A stretch of 19,999 nucleotides of DNA from an uncultured Johnsonella sp. (GTDB lineage Bacteria > Bacillota > Clostridia > Lachnospirales > Lachnospiraceae). Numbering within the stretch: position 1 is the stretch's first letter; each line of letters begins with the position of its first letter. The DNA is taken from contig CAAFUL010000028.1 in NCBI GenBank assembly GCA_900766185.1, forward strand, positions 1 to 19,999. Direction: 5' to 3'. Of this stretch, positions 1 to 7,942 are shown one piece after another. Under the pieces are notes generated by a model. That model searched no databases, had not been told where the DNA came from, and saw only the letters and a program-made list of their open reading frames with translations. Both the position numbers and the translations under genes were made by a program.

Positions 1-737
1 ACATAGCCGGTACCGTTTTCTTCACACTGTTTATATAAACTCGGTGTTGCAAAGCCACTATCTCCGCGAAGGAGAAGTTTGATTTCCGGAAAATCTTCAA
101 GATATTCATCAAGTATAGGCTGAAGAAATTCCACAACACCTGTGCTTGAATACTGAGTCCCATTGCGAAGCTGAATTTTAATCAAATCTCCTGTGATTCC
201 ATCATAGCAAACAAGTGGATGGTAACCGTTACTTTGATAGTGGAAGTTAAATGCTCTACCTTCCTGTTTGCCATAGGCATTAAGGAGTGTTGAGTCCAAA
301 TCTAAAATGATAGCTTCCGGCATCTGAATGCTATAAACTTTCTTTCGAAGAATTTGATTTATTGAAAGGAACTGATTCAGCGAATCCTCATCCATTCGAT
401 TATGAAATCTTGAAATGGTTGGTTGTGATGCTAAAGTGTCTTTATTTAGCACTGCTTTAAACACAGGATCATTTGTAAGTTCATCTGAAGCGTCATCTTC
501 AAAATAACCTGCAATGATCATATATATCATCTGAAGAAGATTTTCTTTATCAGTGTGATAACGGAATAATGCAGAATCATTGGTCTTAAATGATTGACTG
601 AAAAGTTTATCAATGCCAAGTTTACTTACGAATTCTTTTATAAGAAGTAAGCCTGCATCGGAGGATAAATCGCCTCCATCGAAATTAATTTTAATTTTTC
701 TATTGCTTTCAAGTGATAAGGTGTTTACAATACTCAT
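1..737 (-). CDS. IS1380-family transposase, N-terminal part (cut by window edge)
   Basis: Translating the minus strand from the ATG at 737 gives an open frame of about 245 codons that runs off the left edge. It begins MSIVNTLSLESNRKIKINFD. Recognisable IS1380 features are the FDGGDLSSDAGLLL segment, SQPTISRFHNRMDEDSLNQF, the first catalytic aspartate in ILDLDSTLLNAYGKQEG, and the second in LLRGDSGFATP. The C-terminal acidic residue and the 3' end lie outside the window. An AAAGGAG ribosome-binding site stands 8 bases before the ATG. The enzyme is a DDE (RNase H-fold) transposase that moves its own element. What is visible has no stop or frameshift, so the copy may be intact, but the second half and the left inverted repeat cannot be seen. 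Confidence 0.93.
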   Translation of the reverse strand, partial: MSIVNTLSLESNRKIKINFDGGDLSSDAGLLLIKEFVSKLGIDKLFSQSFKTNDSALFRYHTDKENLLQMIYMIIAGYFEDDASDELTNDPVFKAVLNKDTLASQPTISRFHNRMDEDSLNQFLSINQILRKKVYSIQMPEAIILDLDSTLLNAYGKQEGRAFNFHYQSNGYHPLVCYDGITGDLIKIQLRNGTQYSSTGVVEFLQPILDEYLEDFPEIKLLLRGDSGFATPSLYKQCEENGTGY

Positions 738-944
738 AAAGGGCTCCTTTGTGTAATTTTTTTGAGTTTTATCACCTTAATTTTACCACAAATGGACGCT
801 CTTTTTTCTTCACTTAATAGGTGAAAGCAATATTTTGTTAAAATATAGTAATTATGTGGCTTTCAGCCACTTTCATGGAGTTACCATGAATAATCTAGGC
901 TTATATATATTTTTTAAAAATTATCCTTACATACTGCTCGGATA
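738..944. mobile_element. Probable non-coding end of the IS1380 element
   Basis: This stretch lies upstream of the transposase start and should contain the promoter and one terminal inverted repeat. Two short perfect hairpins lie near 850-890: GTGGCT-TTC-AGCCAC and TCATGG-AGTTA-CCATGA. The exact element boundary and any target duplication cannot be fixed because the other end is not in the window. No gene is seen here. Confidence 0.45.
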
Positions 945-995
945 AATAAAGACGACAATCGCTATATCAAAAACTATGCAGTTGTCGTCTTTATT
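945..995. terminator. Bidirectional intrinsic terminator-like hairpin
   Basis: There is a perfect 14-bp inverted repeat: AATAAAGACGACAA at 945-958 pairs with TTGTCGTCTTTATT at 982-995, with a 23-base loop. The A/T ends make it usable on either strand. On the minus strand it may end transcripts from the secreted-protein gene at 2889, although it is about 400 bases beyond the last stop codon. On the plus strand no gene feeds it. Confidence 0.6.
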
Positions 996-1397
996 ACATC
1001 CTTATGCTTAAAGCACATTGGGGGGATAATTTTTTATAACAAATTCAACTTATACTCCGGCAAAGAATCTTGATATTTTGTCAATTCAAATATATTTTTA
1101 TATACTTAATGCTTTTTGTATATACCTCTTTAATATTACAGCTCTTATGAATTTATTATCTATGGGTAAATGCTAAAGCGTTTAGCTAAATTAATACTTA
1201 TGTTTACACCAACAACACTTCAATATTAACCTTGCAACCTCTTTAGGTTTTATAAAAACTGTAATTTACAGAAAACTATTTACATATAAGGGCATTAAAT
1301 ATTATTACTATACCTTTTTTATTCCGCCTTTGTATTAAATTAAATTAGATTATAAACACTTGTAACTTACTTAACTCACTAATATTTTCTATAAGGT
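996..1397. other. AT-rich intergenic stretch, no gene seen
   Basis: About 400 bases of AT-rich DNA with stops in all frames. I see no convincing RNA gene or promoter. A weak hairpin (AACCT-CTTT-AGGTT near 1235-1250) is the only local structure I noticed. Confidence 0.5.
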
Positions 1398-1667
1398 TTA
1401 ATATCTATAACCATAATAGTAATCATCAGCAAGTTTATCCAAATCATGAATTTGAACTACACCGTTAACTGTCCATGCACCGTCAGAATTAACATAATAA
1501 CCGTCAGGTGTCCATCCGTTCATATACAAATAGCCTTCCCAGTCAAAACAATAACACTCTGCTATTCCGTCATCGTTTCCGTCAAGCCATGATGCCCACC
1601 TTTGATACAATTCCTTTAGTTCAATACTACAGTTATGTTTACTTTTATTAATACTGTCCGTCTTCAT
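1398..1667 (-). CDS. Small ORF resembling the detached C-terminal module of the upstream secreted protein
   Basis: This 89-aa frame has no signal peptide. Its second half (IAECYCFDWEGYLYMNGW, TPDGYYVNSDGAWTVNGVVQ) is the kind of aromatic/TPDGY module that normally ends secreted Lachnospiraceae cell-wall-binding proteins. Its start codon lies inside the last codons of the 413-aa gene, with a 20-bp overlap in another frame (reading AATGAAGACGGACAGTATTAA). No strong ribosome-binding site precedes it. Two explanations fit: a former single gene split by a frameshift near 1648-1667, or a translationally coupled product. Without a signal peptide a separate product would stay in the cytoplasm, which would be odd for this module, so I favour a frameshifted or remodelled 3' end. 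Confidence 0.5.
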   Translation of the reverse strand: MKTDSINKSKHNCSIELKELYQRWASWLDGNDDGIAECYCFDWEGYLYMNGWTPDGYYVNSDGAWTVNGVVQIHDLDKLADDYYYGYRY

Positions 1668-2889
1668 TTACTCTGTAGCCGTCAGGAGTTACTTCATTTC
1701 TATACATAGAGCCTAATGGGCGTATATTGGTATTATTTAAATAATACCACTCACCGTCACTTCCGAGTTCCCATGTTTTTTCACTGGTCTGAGGTGTAAA
1801 GAAATACCACTTGCCTGATATTAAATGCCATCCCTTAAACATCTTTCCACTATCAAGATCGAGATAATACCACTTATTGTCATAATTATCATAATGCCAA
1901 CCCTTCTTTAAGGTATTTCTTGTGCGTCCGCTATAGTAGTACCACTCATCTTCTTTATTATCATATATCCATCCTGACTTGGACAGTACAGCTTTACCTC
2001 CGCCATAACCGTTTGATCCGCCGCCTGTGCTGCTACCGGAACCGCCGCCTGAGCCGCTACCTGAGCCACCGCCTGAGCCGCTGCCGGAACCGCCGCCTGT
2101 GCCGCTACCTGTACCGCCGCCTATGCCGCTGCCGGAACCGCCTGAGCCACTGCCTATACCGCCTGTTCCGCTACCTGTACCGCTTGTGCCTCCTGTACCT
2201 CCACCTGAGCCACTGCCTGTTCCGCCTGTTCCGCCGCCTGATGGGGTAAGTACCTTCTCACACAACAAAGTATAAATTACAGTCTTTGCTGTAGCTCCCT
2301 GTGCAAATGTTGTGCTTATAAATACCTTGGGAGGAGTGCCTGCCGCAAATTGTGCTGACGAATAAGCTTGTGTATCCTTTACACGATATTTTTGACCTGC
2401 ATCACTTGAAGTAGCAATAAATTCAAGCTTTGCATTCTCCCATTTATTATCCTGATAAAGCTTTCCGCTATCAGTTAGAAGCAGATTTCCTGAACCGTCC
2501 ACATATCTTATTGTATATGGAAGATATACATTTGCCTTGATTTTTATATTTAAGTATAACATTACTGCAGGATCGAATACTTGAATCGATGAAGAACTGA
2601 TATCAAGCTCATACTTTCCTACCGGCTGAGCCGTACCTGTGATTTCTAAATCATAATTCGAACTAGCGCCGAAATTCAAATCGCTTGCTCCTATAGGATG
2701 GCTAGTAACTGTTTGCGTTGCAGTGTACCCCAACGATTCATTTACATGTTCACCATACTGGTAGTCAAATGTAGGTTCATAGTCTCTGTTAATAATAGTC
2801 GCATGTGCCGGTATTGCACTTATAAGTATTAAACCGACTGCAATGCCAAGTACCGCAAAGCTGTTACGGATTAGACTTTTTCCTTTCAT
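1648..2889 (-). CDS. Secreted cell-wall-binding protein with Gly/Ser linker
   Basis: The 413-aa protein starts at an ATG 8 bases after AAAGGAG. Residues 1-30 form a signal peptide (basic start, hydrophobic core, cleavage near AHA). Residues about 31-215 are a domain I do not recognise, predicted to be rich in beta strands. Residues about 216-298 are an almost pure Gly/Ser/Thr linker built of GSGSGGG-like units. Residues about 300-400 hold choline-binding/glucan-binding-type aromatic repeats (GWIYDNKEDEWYYY, GWHYDNYDNKWYYLD, GWHLISGKWYFF). It ends in a TPDGYRVNEDGQY module. Such repeats anchor proteins non-covalently to cell-wall polymers, so this is probably a surface-displayed protein; its activity is unknown. 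It shares an upstream regulatory cassette with the gene at 5769. Confidence 0.88.
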   Translation of the reverse strand: MKGKSLIRNSFAVLGIAVGLILISAIPAHATIINRDYEPTFDYQYGEHVNESLGYTATQTVTSHPIGASDLNFGASSNYDLEITGTAQPVGKYELDISSSSIQVFDPAVMLYLNIKIKANVYLPYTIRYVDGSGNLLLTDSGKLYQDNKWENAKLEFIATSSDAGQKYRVKDTQAYSSAQFAAGTPPKVFISTTFAQGATAKTVIYTLLCEKVLTPSGGGTGGTGSGSGGGTGGTSGTGSGTGGIGSGSGGSGSGIGGGTGSGTGGGSGSGSGGGSGSGSGGGSGSSTGGGSNGYGGGKAVLSKSGWIYDNKEDEWYYYSGRTRNTLKKGWHYDNYDNKWYYLDLDSGKMFKGWHLISGKWYFFTPQTSEKTWELGSDGEWYYLNNTNIRPLGSMYRNEVTPDGYRVNEDGQY

Positions 2890-3062
2890 ATATTAACTCC
2901 TTTCTTTGTTCAATAATGCTTTTGCTTATAATTTAAGAATATAACTTCTTTCCTTAACACAGCCTTTTAGTCCTTTTTAGTTTTCTCTGCTTCTAATAAA
3001 CTTAAGCTAAATTAAGTTTTGTTATTTCCTTGTCCACATACTACAGCAAAAAATCAAGAAAA

Positions 3063-3131
3063 TATATTATCCAATGAATACTTTTTTGTAAAAAAACAAA
3101 ATAGTATTCATTGAATAAGAACATATTGCAC
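3063..3131 (-). promoter_or_regulatory. Twin-box promoter cassette of the secreted-protein gene at 2889
   Basis: Read on the minus strand, this segment holds TGCAATATGTTCTTATTC, a palindromic box TATTCATTGAATA (3105-3117), and a second, weaker box TATTCATTGGATA (3068-3080). The centres are 37 bp apart. The second box sits between a candidate -35 TTTACA (3087-3092) and -10 TAATAT (3064-3069), which are 17 bp apart. The predicted start near 3057 leaves a leader of about 170 nt before the gene. The cassette matches one upstream of the gene at 5769 over about 79 bp. The regulator is unknown. Confidence 0.6.
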
Positions 3132-3300
3132 AAGAAGACAGGCTGCTTTTTATGCTATATGCACTATTTAAAGAGTTTTTTATTTCGGTTATCCTAAATT
3201 ATTTTTTTAATATATAAATTCAGCTTATATTGCTACAGCTTCTAAATACACCTTGATCGAAATAATTTTCAGTATATAAATTTTAGTCTATATGCTTTAC

Positions 3301-3353
3301 AAATAAAAACGACAGCCTCCTGTATTCAAACTAGGAGGCTGTCGCCTTTTATT
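3301..3353 (-). terminator. Intrinsic terminator of cooS
   Basis: On the minus strand a 12-bp perfect stem (CGACAGCCTCCT / AGGAGGCTGTCG, at 3310-3321 and 3333-3344) is followed by TTTTTATTT. It lies just after the cooS stop codon at 3363, so cooS is probably transcribed alone. Confidence 0.9.
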
Positions 3354-3362
3354 ACATCTAAA

Positions 3363-5465
3363 CTATTCAACCCATGAAAGTTTCCTTCTTTTTTCTTTTA
3401 TATCCTCAACTATCTTTTCACCAAGCGACTTAGGATCAACATCCACATACATTACGGAACCCAATGTCTTTCTTGTGCTTTCTTTTAAGAACTCCACAGT
3501 TTTGGGTGAGCCGTGTATAGGTGCTTCCACACAGTGATAAGAATTAAGCCCATGCAACCTGAAACCTAAAGCGGCATTGATACCTTTTTCATTAGACCAT
3601 TCCGGAGATGAAAAAGCATAGGGCATATCTTTTAAGTCCTTACCGTACAAAGCGGCTATTGCTCCGAAAATAGCTGAAGAACGGGTATTATCTATACATT
3701 CACCCACATGCATAACAGGCGGCATATTGTCTTTTTCAAGGAATTTTCTTAAACTGTCGCCACACTTTGAGTATGCAAGTTCACTTGTTTGGCAATACCC
3801 CATCTTTAATAGAGGAAAAGAGGCACAGCCGTTAGTCAAAATCAAAATATTATTTTTCAAGAGCACATCAGCCACATCAATAATAGCCTTCTCATAGGTA
3901 ACTCTGGGGTTATTGCAGCCTACAAGATTAACTATTCCTCTTATAGTTCCGCTTTTTAATGCATCTGCGAGCGGTTGCATACTTCCGTAGTACTTTGAAA
4001 GGTATTCAAAGGAAAAACCTACTTCCGCATCCACCTCATACTGCGGTATGAATACCGGTATACCCTTTCTGCTCTCATAACTTTCTATAGCTCTTTCTAT
4101 GATTTTTTGAGCAATTTCTTTAGTTTCTTCTATATTAGAATGATGATGATCGTAACCTATATGCTCAGCCCCGGGAAGCCTTGCCGAATCACTGGTTGTT
4201 ACTACTGTTGTTCTAAAACATCTTGCAACATCCATGATTGCAGGAAATACATCCTGAACATCCGCCACCCAAAGATCCAAAGCTCCTGTTCCAAGTACAA
4301 GCTCCGCTCCCACTGCATTGGACAAAGGTATCACGCCGTCATATCTATACATGGCAGAAAGTCCCGAACAGCATATACCGTAAAAACATATGCCCTTGGC
4401 TCCTTTTGACTTCGCCAATTCTACATACTTCTTTGACTGTCCGGTCTTAACTATTTCTCTTACAAGCATGGGCAAATGTCCATGTACCGCTATATTTACA
4501 TATCCTTTTTTTAATGCTCCCACATTGACCTTGGAGGTAACTCTGTCTCCCACTCCCAGCAAGCAGTCGGTCGCAATAGAAGTAGCTACCACTCCTGAAA
4601 AAGTAAATGCCAAACCGCAACGCAAAAATTGCTTCATGGTGGATTCCCAGTCTCCGTCCGTACCCACTCCGGTTTTATGATACGCCTCAAAAACTTCATG
4701 GTAAGCACTTATAGGTATTATATCCAGATCTTTCCAAACTTTTTTTCTTTCTTCATTGGCACAGGCTTCTATAGTCTTAAATGTATCCGGTTCAGTTCTT
4801 GACATATCCTCAAGCAACACATCTGCAAGGTCTATAGCTATGTTCTTCAATTGCCTGTGTCTTGTAGGTATATTAAAAGCCTTAGCCATTGCCCTGATCT
4901 TTTGTTCTCCATCTATCGAAACTTTAAGGTTACCCTGTGCCGCCCATTTCAGATTAAGTATGATCTCTCTTCCGTGCATACCGTGCTGAGCTACACCGGC
5001 AGCTGCACTTCTAAGAAGATTTCTTGCTACTATAAGATCCGCATCCGCACCGCAGATACCCTTCGGGCTTTTGGGAGTAACTTTGCAAGGTCCCATATTA
5101 CAGATTTTACAGCACACACCCGTCATTCCGAAAGCACATTGAGGTTGTTGCTTGTCAAATCTGTCAAATGTTGTATCTATACCGAGCTGTTCCATGCGAA
5201 GCATCATCTCTCTTACAGCAGGATCCGGAGTATTCTCAAGCACCTCCTGCTTAGAGGGGAATGTCTTTCTGTAAGCACTTACAGCCTTTATATAGTCTTC
5301 GGTAAATGCCTCTTCATGGCTATGTTCATACTCATGTCCGTCCTCATCAGTATGAGTATGTGTATGTCCTTCCACAGGTTTTAACACTCTCGGTATACCG
5401 TTTTCATCAAAGCCTATTATAGCCCTGTGTCTATGATCACTTGCATAGTTTTCTTTCTTACTCAT
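3363..5465 (-). CDS. cooS: CooS-family protein (CO dehydrogenase homologue) with altered C-cluster site
   Basis: The 700-aa protein is longer than usual CooS (about 630-640 aa) because of an N-terminal extension of about 70 aa with His-rich DHRH and GHTHTHTDEDGHEYEHSH segments. The D- and B-cluster cysteines are all present (C110, C118, C119, C122, C127, C138). Of the six C-cluster ligands known from characterised enzymes, five are visible: the HGH at 328-330, GICC at 363-366, C517 (VGCNNP), C547 (NGC) and C590 (GEC). The sixth position, normally VDVQC, here reads VADVQD with D405. The catalytic lysine (K627 in SNEKG) and the HxxH at 161-164 are kept. A cysteine-lacking relative, CooS-V of Carboxydothermus hydrogenoformans, carries an Fe-S-O hybrid cluster and does not oxidise CO, so this protein may act likewise. 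No cooC, cooF or acetyl-CoA synthase gene is adjacent. A GAGGAG site precedes the ATG. Confidence 0.93.
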   Translation of the reverse strand: MSKKENYASDHRHRAIIGFDENGIPRVLKPVEGHTHTHTDEDGHEYEHSHEEAFTEDYIKAVSAYRKTFPSKQEVLENTPDPAVREMMLRMEQLGIDTTFDRFDKQQPQCAFGMTGVCCKICNMGPCKVTPKSPKGICGADADLIVARNLLRSAAAGVAQHGMHGREIILNLKWAAQGNLKVSIDGEQKIRAMAKAFNIPTRHRQLKNIAIDLADVLLEDMSRTEPDTFKTIEACANEERKKVWKDLDIIPISAYHEVFEAYHKTGVGTDGDWESTMKQFLRCGLAFTFSGVVATSIATDCLLGVGDRVTSKVNVGALKKGYVNIAVHGHLPMLVREIVKTGQSKKYVELAKSKGAKGICFYGICCSGLSAMYRYDGVIPLSNAVGAELVLGTGALDLWVADVQDVFPAIMDVARCFRTTVVTTSDSARLPGAEHIGYDHHHSNIEETKEIAQKIIERAIESYESRKGIPVFIPQYEVDAEVGFSFEYLSKYYGSMQPLADALKSGTIRGIVNLVGCNNPRVTYEKAIIDVADVLLKNNILILTNGCASFPLLKMGYCQTSELAYSKCGDSLRKFLEKDNMPPVMHVGECIDNTRSSAIFGAIAALYGKDLKDMPYAFSSPEWSNEKGINAALGFRLHGLNSYHCVEAPIHGSPKTVEFLKESTRKTLGSVMYVDVDPKSLGEKIVEDIKEKRRKLSWVE

Positions 5466-5539
5466 ATCTTACTCCTCTTAGCACAATTTATCCAAGTCTT
5501 TATAAACCTATTAATATGTAGTGTTTATAGGTTTTGTAT

Positions 5540-5568
5540 ATTATAAATTATCTTCCTTATTTAGTCAA
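5540..5568 (-). promoter_or_regulatory. Promoter of cooS
   Basis: On the minus strand, TTGACT (5563-5568) and TATAAT (5540-5545) are separated by 17 bp, close to the sigma-A consensus. The start would be near 5533, giving a leader of about 70 nt. An inverted repeat (AAACCTA at 5504-5510 / TAGGTTT at 5527-5533) covers the predicted start and could be an operator or a 5' hairpin. Confidence 0.75.
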
Positions 5569-5621
5569 CTTATTAATAAATATTTCTTTGTTTATTTGCA
5601 CAAAAATCATACTCTGTTTTT

Positions 5622-5690
5622 ATGCAATATGTTCTTATTCTTTGAATAATATTGGCTGTTTTAGCAAAAGATTATTCATTGAATAATATA
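5622..5690 (+). promoter_or_regulatory. Twin-box promoter cassette of the secreted-protein gene at 5769
   Basis: TGCAATATGTTC is followed by the palindrome TTATTCTTTGAATAA (5635-5649) and then ATTATTCATTGAATAAT (5671-5687), with centres 37 bp apart. The second box lies between a candidate -35 TTTAGC (5660-5665) and -10 TAATAT (5684-5689), separated by 18 bp. It is the same cassette, in the same orientation relative to its gene, as the one at 3063-3131. The cooS promoter lies outside it at 5540-5568, so the cassette most likely serves the plus-strand gene. Confidence 0.6.
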
Positions 5691-5768
5691 TTTCTCATAC
5701 CTAAAATGCTAGAATTAACTTCCAATAAAAATATTTTATAAATTATTCCAAATCAAAGGAGGTTTGTT

Positions 5769-6494
5769 ATGAAAAAATTATTGTTTACTTTATCATTTGC
5801 AATTGCAATATCTGCTATGGCTATAAGTTCATATGCAGAACCTCATACGGACGATCCGGGTCCGGGACATTGGAGGCAGGATGGCAAAGGTTGGAGGTAT
5901 GAATTTGACGATGGTTCATACTATGCGGGGTGTTGGTTTATTGATTTCGATTCCAAATGGTATTATGCTAAGGGAGACGGCTACATAATAACAAATGACT
6001 GGCTTCAAGATTATGACTATAAATGGTATTATTTTGACGGTAGCGGCTGTATGGTCGCAAATAGGTGGATAGGTGATTATTATCTAGGTTCTGACGGTGC
6101 TATGCTCACCTCTACAACTACGCCGGACGGGTATCAGGTAGACTATAGCGGCAAATGGATAAGATCCGGGACAAATAGTAGCAATGTAAATAACGGAACT
6201 TACAACTTCTTTTTTGAAAATAACGGAGCGGATTTTTTTAGTATAAGCGGAAATACAATTTCAATAAACGCAGATATGTATGGATATTATGACGAACAGT
6301 ATATCGGTCATAAGTCGGTAAGCTATACTCTTACAAGTAACACTCGCTACAAAACAAAATTTAAATTGGCTCCTGCTGTGGATTGTACAAAGCAGGAATT
6401 TATAAATTTTTATGATACAAATGAAAGTATGAGTTTGGATCTTACGGTACAAAACGGAGCAGTTACTGAGATAAGGCTTGTCAAATTAAGATAA
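5769..6494 (+). CDS. Secreted protein with N-terminal cell-wall-binding repeats
   Basis: The 241-aa protein starts at an ATG after a strong AAAGGAGG site. Residues 1-23 are a signal peptide (MKKLLFTLSFAIAISAMAIS, cleavage near SYA). Residues about 35-135 contain choline-binding-type aromatic repeats (GWRYEFDDGSYYAGCWF, SKWYYAKGDGYI, YKWYYFDGSG), ending in TTTPDGYQVDYSGKW. The C-terminal 100 residues (NGTYNFFFENNGADFF onward) form an unrecognised, probably beta-rich domain. It is likely anchored to the cell wall and exposed on the surface. It is the only clear plus-strand gene in the window. The shared promoter cassette suggests co-regulation with the gene at 2889. I assign no enzymatic function. 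Confidence 0.87.
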   Translation: MKKLLFTLSFAIAISAMAISSYAEPHTDDPGPGHWRQDGKGWRYEFDDGSYYAGCWFIDFDSKWYYAKGDGYIITNDWLQDYDYKWYYFDGSGCMVANRWIGDYYLGSDGAMLTSTTTPDGYQVDYSGKWIRSGTNSSNVNNGTYNFFFENNGADFFSISGNTISINADMYGYYDEQYIGHKSVSYTLTSNTRYKTKFKLAPAVDCTKQEFINFYDTNESMSLDLTVQNGAVTEIRLVKLR

Positions 6495-6656
6495 GTAGGA
6501 CACAATATCAGACAGCTTAGATATGAGGCGAGATTGCCGTTAAACTTGATGATATTTTTGTCTCCTTATACCGTAATTTTTAACAAAAATTATTTAGTTA
6601 GTGATTAAAGCATAAGGCTTCTTAGACTAAGGAATTATTATTTTGTTATCTTAAGT

Positions 6657-6752
6657 AATAAAGGGGCTGTCGCATAAGCGGCAAATAATATTTTATACAG
6701 TGTTTTCAACTATATAAAGTATATTTGTTCTTAATGCGACAGCCCCTTATTT
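6657..6752. terminator. Bidirectional terminator between convergent transcripts
   Basis: AATAAAGGGGCTGTCGCATAAG (6657-6678) pairs almost perfectly with CTTAATGCGACAGCCCCTTATTT (6730-6752). The long AT-rich loop has its own small pairings. It ends the plus-strand gene at 6494 and the minus-strand polyamine operon ending at 6790. The A/T flanks provide U-runs in both directions. Confidence 0.85.
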
Positions 6753-6789
6753 ATCTTAAAGCTGTGTTTAATATCCGTAACGGTAAACA

Positions 6790-7941
6790 TTAACTAAGTC
6801 TCATCTTAAAGTCATCATAAGAGAAACTTTTTATAAGACTGCACTCACCCTTTTCCATAACAGTTATGTCCGGTAGCGGCATTCCGTTAAAGGTATTGGT
6901 CTTAACCATTGTATACAGTGCCATATCTTCAAATATAAGCCTATCTCCTACTTTAAGAGCTTTATCAAATGAATATTCCCCTATCACATCACCGGCAAGA
7001 CAGGTAGGTCCTGCAAGTCTGTAAGTATATTCTTTCTCATGCGGCAGGGAAGAGTCTTTAAGCGGAGGTCTGTAAGGCATCTCTATAACATCAGGCATAT
7101 GGCAGGCAGCCGAGGTATCCAGTATTGCGACCGGAATGTCAGCTTCGACCACATCTATCACCGTAGCCACAAGGTAGCCGGCATTTAAGACTACCGCCTC
7201 TCCCGGCTCAAGGTATATGCTTAAGTTATACTTATCCCTCATTTTAGCTATGCACTTTTTAAGAAGTTCCACATCATAGTCTTTTCTTGTAATATGATGT
7301 CCTCCGCCGAAGTTAAGCCACCTCATGTCGGGTAAATATCTTCCAAACTTTTGTTCCACCGCCTGCAAAGTCGTATGCAGATCATCCGAGTTTTGCTCGC
7401 ACAGAGTATGAAAATGAAGTCCGTCAAGCATGGAGTAAAGCTCTCTACCCTCTTTACTTTCAAGTGCCTTCTCAAACTCGGCTATCCTTACCCCAAGTCT
7501 TGAGCCGCTGCTGCAAGGATCGTAGATTTCATGCTCTGTCTGTGTGGAACATTCCGGATTTATCCTAAGAGCTATCTCACAATTATTCTCCTTGGCAAGC
7601 CTTGCGTATAAAGCCAGTTGAGAAAAGGAGTTAAATACTATATGCTTTGCTATTTTAACTATTTCTTCCATATCTTTTGCCTTATATGCAGGTGAGAAAA
7701 TATGCACTTCTTTTTTGAATTCCTCATAACCAAGCCTTGCTTCATATATACCGCTGGCAGTTGTTCCGTCAAGGTACTTTGCTATCAAAGGATAGGTATA
7801 AAAGCAGGAATACGCCTTTTGTGCCAAAAGTATCTTAGCCTTTGTTTCTTCCTTAATTGATTTTAATAGGCAAAGATTAGTTTTAAGTTTATCCAAATCA
7901 ATTACAAAGGCAGGTGTGTTTATATCATATATACTTGCCAT
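6790..7941 (-). CDS. nspC: Carboxynorspermidine/carboxyspermidine decarboxylase
   Basis: This 383-aa PLP enzyme belongs to the alanine-racemase-fold (fold type III) decarboxylases. The PLP lysine is in LLAQKAYS (K42). Other family segments are GLHFHTLCEQNSDDL, WLNFGGGHHITRKDYD, YLEPGEAVVLNAGY, LDTSAACHMPDVIEMPYRP and GPTCLAGDVIGEYSF, the last two being C-terminal active-site regions. It removes the carboxyl group from carboxyspermidine to give spermidine, the last step of the aspartate-semialdehyde route, in the cytoplasm. It is the last gene of the operon, one base after the dehydrogenase stop. With no strong ribosome-binding site of its own, translation is probably coupled. Confidence 0.94.
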   Translation of the reverse strand: MASIYDINTPAFVIDLDKLKTNLCLLKSIKEETKAKILLAQKAYSCFYTYPLIAKYLDGTTASGIYEARLGYEEFKKEVHIFSPAYKAKDMEEIVKIAKHIVFNSFSQLALYARLAKENNCEIALRINPECSTQTEHEIYDPCSSGSRLGVRIAEFEKALESKEGRELYSMLDGLHFHTLCEQNSDDLHTTLQAVEQKFGRYLPDMRWLNFGGGHHITRKDYDVELLKKCIAKMRDKYNLSIYLEPGEAVVLNAGYLVATVIDVVEADIPVAILDTSAACHMPDVIEMPYRPPLKDSSLPHEKEYTYRLAGPTCLAGDVIGEYSFDKALKVGDRLIFEDMALYTMVKTNTFNGMPLPDITVMEKGECSLIKSFSYDDFKMRLS

Positions 7942-7942
7942 T

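Noticed and set aside
1920..2275. Proline/arginine-rich plus-strand ORFs
   Set aside because: They are antisense shadows of the Gly/Ser linker of the 413-aa secreted protein.
4107..5384. Several plus-strand ORFs of 70-177 aa opposite cooS
   Set aside because: They are antisense to a clear conserved gene and lack ribosome-binding sites or domains.
3063..5690. The inverted copies around cooS as terminal repeats of a transposon
   Set aside because: There is no transposase between them and no target duplication seen; each copy sits at promoter distance from a similar secreted-protein gene, which explains them better.
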